From Bradyrhizobium sp. cir1 (lineage in GTDB: Bacteria; Pseudomonadota; Alphaproteobacteria; Rhizobiales; Xanthobacteraceae), in NCBI RefSeq assembly GCF_014198245.1, contig NZ_JACIHE010000019.1:62001-126000 (forward strand): a stretch of 64,000 bases of DNA, given 5' to 3'. The notes under the pieces are model-generated. The model did no database searches and was not told the origin of the DNA. It was given only the letters and a program-made list of their open reading frames with translations. Made by a program: the position numbers and the translations under genes. The first letter of the stretch is position 1, and each line of letters begins with the position of its first letter. Shown here piece after piece: positions 44,802 through 52,995 of this stretch.

Positions 44802-46001
44802 ATGGGGCCGCTGAAGGGCATCAAGGTCATCGACATGACCACCGTGCTGATGGGACCCTATGCGACCCAGATGCTCGGCGACTACGGTGCTGACGTCATC
44901 AAGGTGGAATCGCTCGACGGTGACGTCACCCGCCTGATCGGCCCGATGCGCCATGCCGGTATGGGCCCGGTGTTCCTCAACACCAACCGCAGCAAGCGCT
45001 CGATTTGCCTCGATCTGAAGAAGTCCTCGGGCCGCGAGGCCGTGCTGCGGCTTCTGAAGGACGCCGACGTACTGGTCTACAACGTCCGCCCGCAGGCGAT
45101 GGCGCGGCTGCAACTCGGCTATGACGTCGTCTCAAAAATCAATCCGCGCCTCGTCTATGCCGGCGTATTCGGCTTCGGCCAGGACGGGCCCTATGCCGCA
45201 AAACCCGCCTATGACGATCTGATCCAGGGCGCGACCGCGTTGCCGGCGCTGATGGCGCAGACCGGCGACGGCGTGCCGCGTTATGTGCCGAACGCGCTGG
45301 TCGACCGCATCGTCGGCCTCACCGCGGTCGGCGCGATCTGCGCTAGCCTCGTGCATCGCGACCGCACCGGGCGCGGCCAGCGTCTGGACATCCCGATGTT
45401 CGAGACCATGGCCGGCTTCGTCATGGGCGACCACATGGGCGGGCTCACTTACGAGCCGCCGCTCGACAAGGGCGGCTATGCCCGCCACCTCTCGCGCGAC
45501 CGCAGGCCGTACAAGACCTCGGACGGCTATCTCAGCGTCATCGTCTACAACGACAAGCAGTGGGAGAATTTCTTCAAGGCGACAGGCCGCGACGACCTCC
45601 GCGCCGATGCGAGGTTCGCGACCTTCGCCGGTCGCGCCGCCAATATCGACGTCGTCTATGCCGAGCTCGCGCGCATTTTCGAGACGCGTACCACGGCGGA
45701 CTGGATCGAGCTGCTCACCAGGGCCGATGTGCCGGTGATGCCGATGCATGACCTCGCCTCGATCCTGCACGACGAGCATCTGGAGGCGACCGGCTTCTTT
45801 CCGGTCGTGACGCATCCGACCGAAGGTCCGATCCGCAGCATGAAGGTGACCGCGACCTGGTCGGAGACCGAAGCCGAGCCGGTGCGGCTGGCGCCGCGGC
45901 TCAACGAGCACGGCGCGGAGATTTTGCGCGAGATCGGATACTCGGCCGATGAAATCGACGCCATGGTCCGCGACGGCGCCACGCGGTCGGCGCCGGAATA
46001 G
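44802..46001 (+). CDS. CaiB/BaiF family (class III) CoA-transferase
   Basis: Encodes 399 residues. The N-terminal IKVIDMTTVLMGPYATQMLGDYGADVIKVE, LDLKKSSGREAVLRLL and YNVRPQAMARLQLG are diagnostic; GQDGPYAAKPAYDDLIQG follows. It transfers CoA between carboxylic acids or activates a carboxylate using another acyl-CoA. The neighbouring thiolases and DUF35 protein suggest a shared acyl-CoA pathway. The substrate is unknown. Confidence 0.92.
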   Translation: MGPLKGIKVIDMTTVLMGPYATQMLGDYGADVIKVESLDGDVTRLIGPMRHAGMGPVFLNTNRSKRSICLDLKKSSGREAVLRLLKDADVLVYNVRPQAMARLQLGYDVVSKINPRLVYAGVFGFGQDGPYAAKPAYDDLIQGATALPALMAQTGDGVPRYVPNALVDRIVGLTAVGAICASLVHRDRTGRGQRLDIPMFETMAGFVMGDHMGGLTYEPPLDKGGYARHLSRDRRPYKTSDGYLSVIVYNDKQWENFFKATGRDDLRADARFATFAGRAANIDVVYAELARIFETRTTADWIELLTRADVPVMPMHDLASILHDEHLEATGFFPVVTHPTEGPIRSMKVTATWSETEAEPVRLAPRLNEHGAEILREIGYSADEIDAMVRDGATRSAPE

Positions 46002-46025
46002 GGAATGACGATGGCTCTCTCATCC

Positions 46026-46133
46026 GTCATTCCGGGGCGCGCCCGCCTGGGCGCGAGCCCGGAATCCATTCATCCTCCAGTGATGCCGCTCGATGGATTC
46101 CGGGTTCGGTCCTTCGGACCGCCCCGGAATGAC
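46026..46133. repeat. Intergenic palindromic repeat (GTCATTCCGGGG family)
   Basis: Ends are GTCATTCCGGGGCGCG and GCCCCGGAATGAC, with an inner ATCCATT / ATGGATTCC pairing. Same family as 32523-32649. It separates the CoA-transferase and the thiolase-like gene. Confidence 0.75.
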
Positions 46134-46150
46134 GAGGAGGAGATGGCACC

Positions 46151-47287
46151 ATGAGCTTCATCACCGGCGTCGGCCTCACGCCTTTCGGCAAGCACGAAGG
46201 CTCGGCCTCACTCGACCTGATGAGCAAGGCCGCGCAAGCCGCGCTCGACGATGCCGGGCTGAAGCGCCCCGAGATCGACGGCATCCTTTGCGGCTATTCC
46301 ACGGTGTCGCCGCACATCATGCTCGCCACCGTGTTCGCCGAGCATTTTGGCATCCGCCCGTCCTACGCCCATGCCGTGCAGGTCGGCGGCGCCACGGGCC
46401 TGGCGATGACGATGCTCGCGCATCATCTCGTGGACGCCGGCGTCGCGCGTAACGTCCTCGTCGTTGCCGGCGAGAATCGCCTCACCGGGCAGAGCCGCGA
46501 CGCCTCGATCCAGGCGCTGGCGCAGGTCGGCCATCCCGACTACGAGGTGCCGCTGGGCCCGACCATCCCGGCCTATTACGGCCTCGTCGCCAACAGGTAC
46601 ATGCACGAATACGGCGTGAGCGAAGAAGACCTCGCCGAATTCGCGGTGCTGATGCGCAGCCATGCCTGTACCCATCCCGGCGCGCAATTCCACGATCCCA
46701 TCGAGGTCGCCGACGTCATGGCCTCGAAGCCGGTCGCCATGCCGCTCAAGCTGCTCGACTGCTGCCCGGTCTCCGATGGCGGGGCGGCCTTCGTCATCAG
46801 CCGCGAGCGAACCGGGGAGACGGGCGTCCGCATCCGCGGCTGTGCCCAGGCGCATACCCATCAGCATGTCACCGCCGCGCCCGCCCTCAGCGAGCTCGGC
46901 GCCGAGATCTCCATCGCGCGCGCCAGGGAAGCCACGGGCCTTGCGATCTCCGACGTGCGCTATGCCGCGATCTACGACAGTTTCACGATCACGCTCGCCA
47001 TGCTGTTGGAAGACCTTGGCCTCGCCGGCCGCGGCGAGGCGGCCGCCCGCGTCCGCGCGGGCCATTTTGGCCGCGACGGCGCGATGCCGCTGAACACCCA
47101 TGGCGGCCTGCTCAGCTACGGTCATTGCGGTGTCGGCGGCGCCATGGCGCATCTGGTCGAGGCGCATTTGCAGATGACGGGGCGGGCGGCTCACCGCCAG
47201 GTGCGCGACGCTTCGATTGCGCTGCTGCACGGCGACGGCGGCGTGCTGTCGTCCCATGTCAGCATGTTTCTGGAGCGGGTGCGATGA
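46151..47287 (+). CDS. Thiolase-like protein lacking the nucleophilic Cys
   Basis: Encodes 378 residues with the thiolase fold. Where active thiolases have a Cys (CATG) this protein reads VQVGGATGLAM, putting Gly at about residue 80. The second active-site region is retained as THGGLLSYGHCGVGG with its His. Cys-less thiolase-like proteins (Ltp2-like) pair with a DUF35 partner and cleave C-C bonds as acyl-CoA retro-aldolases. The partner gene overlaps the stop by 4 bp here, supporting a complex of that type. A retro-aldol role is inference. Confidence 0.8.
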   Translation: MSFITGVGLTPFGKHEGSASLDLMSKAAQAALDDAGLKRPEIDGILCGYSTVSPHIMLATVFAEHFGIRPSYAHAVQVGGATGLAMTMLAHHLVDAGVARNVLVVAGENRLTGQSRDASIQALAQVGHPDYEVPLGPTIPAYYGLVANRYMHEYGVSEEDLAEFAVLMRSHACTHPGAQFHDPIEVADVMASKPVAMPLKLLDCCPVSDGGAAFVISRERTGETGVRIRGCAQAHTHQHVTAAPALSELGAEISIARAREATGLAISDVRYAAIYDSFTITLAMLLEDLGLAGRGEAAARVRAGHFGRDGAMPLNTHGGLLSYGHCGVGGAMAHLVEAHLQMTGRAAHRQVRDASIALLHGDGGVLSSHVSMFLERVR

Positions 47288-47643
47288 GCAAGCGTCTAGC
47301 GGACTGGACCAAGGGCGAAGAGGCCATCACCTACCAGACCTGCACCTCATGCGGCCATGTCCAGTATTTCCACCGCGCCTTCTGCGCGGCCTGCGGGGCG
47401 TCCGATCCGCGCGAGGCGCGCGCCAGCGGCAAGGGCAGCGTGTATTCGACTTCGCTGGTCTGCCGCGCCGCCACGCCCGAGACGCGCGCCCACGTGCCCT
47501 ACAACATTCTGCTGGTCGATTGCGCCGAGGGTTTTCGCATGATGGCGCATGGTGACAACGGACTCGCCATCGGCGATTCGGTCGTCGCGAGCTTCAAGCC
47601 GTTCGCCGGAAAGCTCGTGCCGTACTTTGCCAGGAGCAAATAG
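47284..47643 (+). CDS. DUF35 Zn-ribbon/OB-fold acyl-CoA-binding partner
   Basis: Encodes 119 residues from the ATG at 47284 overlapping the thiolase-like stop. The N-terminal helix (TKGEEAITYQTC) leads to a zinc ribbon CTSCGHVQYFHRAFCAACG, then an OB-fold with GSVYSTSLVCRA and YNILLVDCAEGFRMM. DUF35 proteins bind to thiolase-like enzymes and gate their acyl-CoA substrate (ChsH2/Ltp2, thiolase-HMG-CoA synthase complexes). It is coupled to the Cys-less thiolase-like gene. Confidence 0.88.
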   Translation: MSKRLADWTKGEEAITYQTCTSCGHVQYFHRAFCAACGASDPREARASGKGSVYSTSLVCRAATPETRAHVPYNILLVDCAEGFRMMAHGDNGLAIGDSVVASFKPFAGKLVPYFARSK

Positions 47644-47651
47644 TGGGATCC

Positions 47652-47756
47652 GTCATTCGGGGGCGGTCTGAGCGACCGAACCTGGAACGGGAATTCTGGG
47701 TCTGGCCTGCTAGGGCCGCGCTATGCGCGGTCCCGGGAGAGCCACCCCGGAATGAC
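47652..47756. repeat. Diverged intergenic palindromic repeat (GTCATTC family)
   Basis: Left end GTCATTCGGGGGCGGTCTG, right end CACCCCGGAATGAC. A diverged member of the same family as 46026-46133. It lies between the DUF35 gene and the small membrane protein. Confidence 0.6.
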
Positions 47757-47778
47757 GAAAACTCCTAAAACGCTTAAC

Positions 47779-47880
47779 TCAACGCCCGTAGAACAAGATG
47801 CTGGCGATGACGAGCATCGCCGTCACCGCCAGCATATGCGCGAGCGCTCCCGAGGCCGCCCCCTTGGTGGCTTCCTTCAT
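47779..47880 (-). CDS. Small membrane protein (33 aa)
   Basis: The complement of 47779-47880 reads ATG to TGA and has GGGAGAAAA seven bases ahead of the start. The product begins MKEATKGAASGALAHMLA and continues with a single hydrophobic helix (VTAMLVIASILF) ending YGR. Such tiny proteins are usually missed by gene callers. No function is known. The adjacent stretch 47881-48151 holds no further gene I can support. Confidence 0.55.
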   Translation of the reverse strand: MKEATKGAASGALAHMLAVTAMLVIASILFYGR

Positions 47881-48151
47881 GCCGTTTTCTCCCTAGACTT
47901 GGGCGTGACTCATCATTGCGCGGCTAGCGCGCACAATGGCCAATTGTTTTTACTCGGAACACCCCTTGCGAGTATCCGCCGCGATTTGTCCCCACGCGGC
48001 GAATATCGACCATCTCAGGGTCGTTCAGCAATGCGGCGGCAATTTGACTCGATGATGTTGCTCCTGCGTCCATGCGCGAATAGAGTCTTTGGGAACTTTC
48101 GCCGATGGCGACAAGAAGCATCAAAAGATCAGGGAAAACTTCAGGAAAATC

Positions 48152-48679
48152 ATGGCCCGCATCACCTACAGCGACCCGTCCAAGGCATCCGATCGCACCC
48201 GCGAAATCCTCGACAAGAACCGTCATGCCAACATCTTCCGCATGATGGCGCACTCGCCGAGCTACTTCGAACAGTACTGCCGCCTGGGTGGCGCGATCAG
48301 GCACAAGGGCGAGCTCGATCCGGTCGTGCGCGAGCTTGCGATCACGCGCACCGGCATCCTGTGCGAGGCGCCGTACGAGATCGTCGCGCACAAGCGCATC
48401 GGCAAGAATGTCGGCGTCACCGACCAGCAGAACGAGGCGCTCGAGAACTGGCAGAGCGCAGGCTGCTTCAACGAGGTGCAGCGCGCCGCGCTCGCCTTCA
48501 CCGACGAGATCGTGAAACTGAACAAGCCGACCGACGCGACCTTCAAGGCGATCGCGTCGAAGCTGACACCGGCCGCGCTGGTCGAGCTCCAGCTCTCGGT
48601 TGGTTTCTACATCATGACGTCAAAGTTCTTGGAGACCTTCGAGATCGATCTCCAGCCCGTCACCGAAGTGGTGGGCTGA
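48152..48679 (+). CDS. Carboxymuconolactone decarboxylase (AhpD-like) family protein
   Basis: Encodes 175 residues from the ATG at 48152; AGGAAAAT precedes it. It is all-helical with REILDKNRHANIFRMMAHSP, then ELAITRTGILCEAPYEIVAH, in which Cys, Glu and His take the positions of the CMD/AhpD active site, though the CxxC of AhpD is not present (C-E-A-P). NEVQRAALAFTDEIV follows. Members act in decarboxylation or redox relay. The specific role here is unknown; it could belong with the acyl-CoA genes upstream. Confidence 0.85.
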   Translation: MARITYSDPSKASDRTREILDKNRHANIFRMMAHSPSYFEQYCRLGGAIRHKGELDPVVRELAITRTGILCEAPYEIVAHKRIGKNVGVTDQQNEALENWQSAGCFNEVQRAALAFTDEIVKLNKPTDATFKAIASKLTPAALVELQLSVGFYIMTSKFLETFEIDLQPVTEVVG

Positions 48680-48705
48680 TCCGAAATCCGCGGCGAGGGA
48701 TGCTC

Positions 48706-49008
48706 ATGACGATCGATGAATATGCGGCCTGGGCCGCGAGCATTGCAAAAGTTGATGAGCATCCGTCCAACGAGCGGCTGTCCTATCTCGGCCTCGGTCT
48801 CGCCGGCGAATCCGGCGAGGTCGCAGAGCACATCAAGAAGTTGCTGCGCGACGACTGGCTCGACAAGGCGGGTCTGGTCGAAGAGCTCGGCGATGTCATC
48901 TACTACTGGGCCTGTCTGTGCGCCGCGACCGGCCAACAGCCATCGGAATTGTTGAAGGCCAGCGCCGCCAAGATCAAGCGGCGGATCAGCGAGGCCGCGA
49001 GCCGCTAG
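48706..49008 (+). CDS. MazG-like nucleotide pyrophosphohydrolase
   Basis: Encodes 100 residues. The ATG at 48706 is preferred over that at 48700 because GAGG at 48695-48698 gives proper spacing. The metal-binding motifs are GLAGESGEVAEHIKK (E-x-x-E) and VEELGDVIYYWA (E-x-x-D). These small all-alpha enzymes hydrolyse non-canonical or excess NTPs to NMP and pyrophosphate. It converges with the glutaminase-fusion gene across a five-base gap. Confidence 0.88.
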   Translation: MTIDEYAAWAASIAKVDEHPSNERLSYLGLGLAGESGEVAEHIKKLLRDDWLDKAGLVEELGDVIYYWACLCAATGQQPSELLKASAAKIKRRISEAASR

Positions 49009-49013
49009 GCGGC

Positions 49014-50861
49014 TCACGTCGACGTCAAGATATCCACCTTGGCGTTGGCGACGATCAGGCGGTCGGCCAGCAGCCGGGCGAGGTTGCGCATGATGCACTC
49101 GCTGGCGCGCGGGTGCTGCTCGCGGAGGCGTTCGAACTCCTTCAGCGGCACTTCGAACGCCGTCGCCGCCATGTCGGCGAAGACGTCGGCCGAGCGGGTT
49201 TGCTCCAGCAGCGCCATCTCGCCGAACGCCATGCCGGCGGTGAGCGTCGCCAGCCTGACGCCGTCGGGCAGCGTGACATGCACGGCGCCGCTGCGCAGGA
49301 AAAACAGGGCGTCGGCGGGATCGCCGGTGGTGAGGATTTTCGCGCTGGACTGATAGGTTCTGATGATGCAGAGCGAGGCGAGATCGGTCAGCTCTTGCTG
49401 GCTCAGCCCTGCCAGCAGCGGCTGTTCGGCGAGCTCGGTGGTCTCATGAAAGTCGATCGAGCCGCCATAGCGGTAGACGATCTGGTCTTCGGCCCATTCG
49501 ATCGCGGTGTCGAGCAGGTAGAAGTCGCGCACGTTCTTCAGCTCCGCGGTCCATTCCCGCAAGCTGTTCCATTCCTTGGACGCGCGCCTGACGCCGGATA
49601 GCACCACGGTCACATTCAACGCCGCAAGCTCCTCGAACGCCTCGGCGACCAGCCGCGCGCCGGCGCGCGTGGTGGAGGTCACACGGTGCAGATCGAAGAT
49701 CACGAATTGCGGCCGCGGCCGCCCCGCGAGCCGCCGCGAGACATAGTCGACCGCCGACAGCGACAGCGTGCCGACCAGCTCAATGACCCGCACCTCCTGC
49801 TCGTGCGCGGCGAGGATCTCGCGCTCCTGCGGGCGGCGCACGCGGCGGGACGGGCTCCTGCCGATGTCGTAATCGGCGATGACCGCGTTGCGCGCGTCGT
49901 CGCTGCGATTGAGCATATGCAGGTCGTAATGCGAGGACAGCGCCTCGCAGACCTTGATGCCGCGCACGCTGTTGCCGTGCTTGTCGAGCTTCGGCGAATA
50001 GCTGCCGAGGCCGAGGCGGGCAGGGAGCGCGGCCAGAATGCCGCCGCCGACGCCGCTCTTGGCGGGAATGCCGATCCGGTAGATCCATTCGCCGGCATAG
50101 TCATACATGCCCGACGACGTCATCACCGACAGCGTGCGCGAGATCGCGTAGGGCGTCATCACCTGCTCGCCGGTGACGGGATTGACGCCGCGATTGGCGA
50201 GCGTCGCCGCCATTACCGCGATGTCGCGCGCGGTGACCAGCACGGCGCATTGCCGGAAATAGACGTCCAGCACGGCGGCGACGTTGTCGGAGATCACCGC
50301 GTTGGTCTTGAGCAGATAGCCGATGGCGCGGTTACGATCGCCGGTCTGGCTTTCAGACGTGTAGACCGCCTCATCCATCGCGAGGTCGCGTCCGGCGAAG
50401 CGGCTGAGCGCCCGGCGAATCTGCTCGAAAGCGTCGAGGCCTTTGCTGTCGTAGATCAGCCCGGTGCAGGCGATCGCGCCGGCATTGACCATCGGGTTGA
50501 ACGGATGGTTGTCGGAATTGAGCCGGATCGAGTTGAAGGGATCGCCGGAGGGCTCGACGCCGATCGCGCTCTCGACCTTGCTCGCGCCCAGCAGGTCCAG
50601 CGCCAGCGCGAACACGAACGGCTTTGACATCGACTGGATGGTGAAGGGCACCCGGCTGTCGCCGACCTCATAGACATGGCCGTCGAGCGTCGCCAGGCTG
50701 ATGCCGAAATAGGCAGGGTCGGCCTTGCCGAGTTCGGGAATGTAGTCGGCCACATGGCCGGACGTTTCGGCCGAGAATTCGCTGAGACAATTGTCCAGAA
50801 ACCGCAGCAAGGGCGGCTTCGAACGGGTCCACGCGGTGGCGAGAGGCGAGAGCGGTTTCAT
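49014..50861 (-). CDS. glsA: Glutaminase fused to STAS and cyclic nucleotide-binding domains
   Basis: Encodes 615 residues from the ATG at 50861 (GGGAGG six bases ahead). Residues about 20-310 are a serine-dependent glutaminase with the S77-x-x-K80 pair (TIQSMSKPFVF) and blocks FNPMVNAGAIACTGLI and KSGVGGGILAALPARLGLG. A STAS-like domain follows at about 350-450 (VRVIELVGTLSLSAVDYV), then a cyclic-nucleotide-binding domain at about 480-600 with FGEMALLEQTRSADVFA. It should convert glutamine to glutamate plus ammonia under ligand control. It ends a TAXI-TRAP transporter operon, suggesting that imported glutamine or a related solute is its substrate. Confidence 0.92.
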   Translation of the reverse strand: MKPLSPLATAWTRSKPPLLRFLDNCLSEFSAETSGHVADYIPELGKADPAYFGISLATLDGHVYEVGDSRVPFTIQSMSKPFVFALALDLLGASKVESAIGVEPSGDPFNSIRLNSDNHPFNPMVNAGAIACTGLIYDSKGLDAFEQIRRALSRFAGRDLAMDEAVYTSESQTGDRNRAIGYLLKTNAVISDNVAAVLDVYFRQCAVLVTARDIAVMAATLANRGVNPVTGEQVMTPYAISRTLSVMTSSGMYDYAGEWIYRIGIPAKSGVGGGILAALPARLGLGSYSPKLDKHGNSVRGIKVCEALSSHYDLHMLNRSDDARNAVIADYDIGRSPSRRVRRPQEREILAAHEQEVRVIELVGTLSLSAVDYVSRRLAGRPRPQFVIFDLHRVTSTTRAGARLVAEAFEELAALNVTVVLSGVRRASKEWNSLREWTAELKNVRDFYLLDTAIEWAEDQIVYRYGGSIDFHETTELAEQPLLAGLSQQELTDLASLCIIRTYQSSAKILTTGDPADALFFLRSGAVHVTLPDGVRLATLTAGMAFGEMALLEQTRSADVFADMAATAFEVPLKEFERLREQHPRASECIMRNLARLLADRLIVANAKVDILTST

Positions 50862-50882
50862 CGCCTCCCTTGTGCAACGCAA

Positions 50883-52961
50883 TCAGGGCACGCGCAACCC
50901 GTTCGGCAAGGGCGACTGCCGCCGCACCAGCAGCAGGGCGATCAAGACGGTGGGTGCGAGGATCGCGAGGCCGAGCAGCGTCACCTGCATCTGCGACAGC
51001 GGCATGATGCCGCCGCCGGGCGTGGCCACCACGAAGCCGCCGATCACCAGCAGCACGCGGAGCGGCCATTCCAGCGCGCCGGCGCCGCGCAAGTCCCCGA
51101 CGAAGGGCTGGTAGCCCTGGATGCCGCCGCAGATGAACAGCGTGCCGAAGGCGGCGAGCGCCATCAGGCCGAGGCCGGCGAGGTACGGGCTCGAGCCCTG
51201 CAGCACCAGCGCCGGATTGAGCACGAAGAAGAACGGGATGAAGTAGATGATGCTGCCGACCCACATCGATTCCCAGCCCGTCTTCATCGCCGGCGAGCCG
51301 GCGATGCCTGCGGCCGCGAAGGAGGCGATCGCGACCGGCGGGGTAATCGACGACAGCATGCCCCAGTAGAAGATGAACATGTGCACGGCCATGCGGTTGA
51401 GCCCGAGCTTCTCCAGCGCGGGCGCAACCAGGATGGCGAGGAAGATGTAGCAGGCCGTCGTCGTCAACCCGAGGCCGAGGATGAGGCTGGTGAGGGCGCA
51501 CATGCCGAGCAACAGGAAGGCATTGTCGCCGGCGATGTGCAGCAGGTCGTTGGCAAGGCTCGACACCACGCCGGTCATCGAGAACGCGCCGATCAGGAGG
51601 CCGCAGCCGGCGAGGATGCCGACCAGCTCGACGAAGGTGCGCCCGTTGACCTCCAGGAACTTGCCGATCGTGCCGAGCGTCCAGCGCGTATCCTTGGAGA
51701 AGAACTGGTTGAGCACCAGCAGCAGCGCGGTGGCGTAGAACGGCGCGTGGCTCTCGCGCTTGAAGTAGAGCAGCATCACGATCAGGAGCGCGATGACGAA
51801 GACGTAGTACCAGCCGTCCTTGATCGTATCCATGATCCGCGGCAGCTCGGCGCGCGGAATCCCCTTCAGCTTGTGGCGCGCGGCATAGGCGTCGACCTGC
51901 ATGAACAGGCCGACATAATAGAGCGCGGCCGGAATGATCGCGGCGATCGCGACGTCGGCGTAGCTGACATTGAGGAATTGCGCGATGACGAAGGCGGTCG
52001 CGCCCATCACGGGCGGTGCCAGCACCGCGCCGGTCGAGGCGCAGGCCTCGATCGCGCCGGCATAGGAAGCGCGAAAGCCGCTCTTCTTCATGACCGGGAT
52101 GGTCATGGTGCCGGCAGTGAGCACGTTGGAGATGATCGAGCCCGACATCATGCCGAGCAGGCCGCTGGCAAAGATGCAGACCTTGGCCGCGCCGCCGCGG
52201 AAGGTGCCGCACAGTGCGAAGGCGAGGTTGATGAAGAATTTTCCGGCGCCCGTCATCATCAGCGCGGTGCCGAACACCAGGAATCCGATCACGGTGTCGG
52301 CAAAGGCCTGGATGGGAATGCCGAGCAGGCTTTCGCCGGAGAGCACGTGATAGGCGGTCGCCTGCTCCAGCGTCGACTGCGTGCCTCGGAACGGCCCGAG
52401 CCAGCCGGCCTCGGCGAACAGCGGATAGACGGTGAAGGGGAGAACGCTCAGCAGCAGGCTCCAGCCGCCGGTGCGGCGCAGCGCCTCCATCAGCATCACC
52501 CACATCACGAGGCCTGCCGCGATCACGGTGTTGGGCGCGCCGCCGAATTCCCAGCCGGCCTCGGCCGCCTTGCGCACGTTCGACATCAGCAGCAGCGCGG
52601 CTGCGAAGGTCACGACGAAGAAGACGAGGTCATACCAGGGAATGCGGTCGAGCGGCGCGCGCCCGGTGCCGGGAAAGATCAGGAATGTGAACGGCAGCAT
52701 CAGGGCGATCAGGAGATAGAAATACTCCGTGTTGAGCTGGGTGTAGCCGATGAAGAAGCGCAGCGAGAATTGCTGGTTGATGCAGAGCAGGATCGTCGCT
52801 GCGGTCGCGACGATCAGCGTCCCGCGCCAGGCGCCGCGAAGCGTGCGCACGCGCGTCACCTCCGCCTCCTGCATGTTGCCGGCCGCGCCGTGCGGATCGT
52901 CGAACACGACCCGCTTGGCTTCGTCCTTCGGGCCGGTGGAGGTGGAAACAGAAGACATCAT
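50883..52961 (-). CDS. TRAP transporter fused permease
   Basis: Encodes about 692 residues (a second ATG at 52958). It has at least fifteen hydrophobic segments: an N-terminal DctQ-like four-helix part and a DctM-like part with GFLVFGTALMMTGAGKFFINLA, SGSIISNVLTAGTMTIPVMKKSGF and PPVMGATAFVIAQFL. The fused form goes with TAXI-type binding proteins. The order on this strand is binding protein, permease, glutaminase, with short gaps, so all are likely one operon. Confidence 0.92.
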   Translation of the reverse strand: MMSSVSTSTGPKDEAKRVVFDDPHGAAGNMQEAEVTRVRTLRGAWRGTLIVATAATILLCINQQFSLRFFIGYTQLNTEYFYLLIALMLPFTFLIFPGTGRAPLDRIPWYDLVFFVVTFAAALLLMSNVRKAAEAGWEFGGAPNTVIAAGLVMWVMLMEALRRTGGWSLLLSVLPFTVYPLFAEAGWLGPFRGTQSTLEQATAYHVLSGESLLGIPIQAFADTVIGFLVFGTALMMTGAGKFFINLAFALCGTFRGGAAKVCIFASGLLGMMSGSIISNVLTAGTMTIPVMKKSGFRASYAGAIEACASTGAVLAPPVMGATAFVIAQFLNVSYADVAIAAIIPAALYYVGLFMQVDAYAARHKLKGIPRAELPRIMDTIKDGWYYVFVIALLIVMLLYFKRESHAPFYATALLLVLNQFFSKDTRWTLGTIGKFLEVNGRTFVELVGILAGCGLLIGAFSMTGVVSSLANDLLHIAGDNAFLLLGMCALTSLILGLGLTTTACYIFLAILVAPALEKLGLNRMAVHMFIFYWGMLSSITPPVAIASFAAAGIAGSPAMKTGWESMWVGSIIYFIPFFFVLNPALVLQGSSPYLAGLGLMALAAFGTLFICGGIQGYQPFVGDLRGAGALEWPLRVLLVIGGFVVATPGGGIMPLSQMQVTLLGLAILAPTVLIALLLVRRQSPLPNGLRVP

Positions 52962-52995
52962 CGACCCCGCGCGTGGGCTGCTAACAGCTGGTGGA

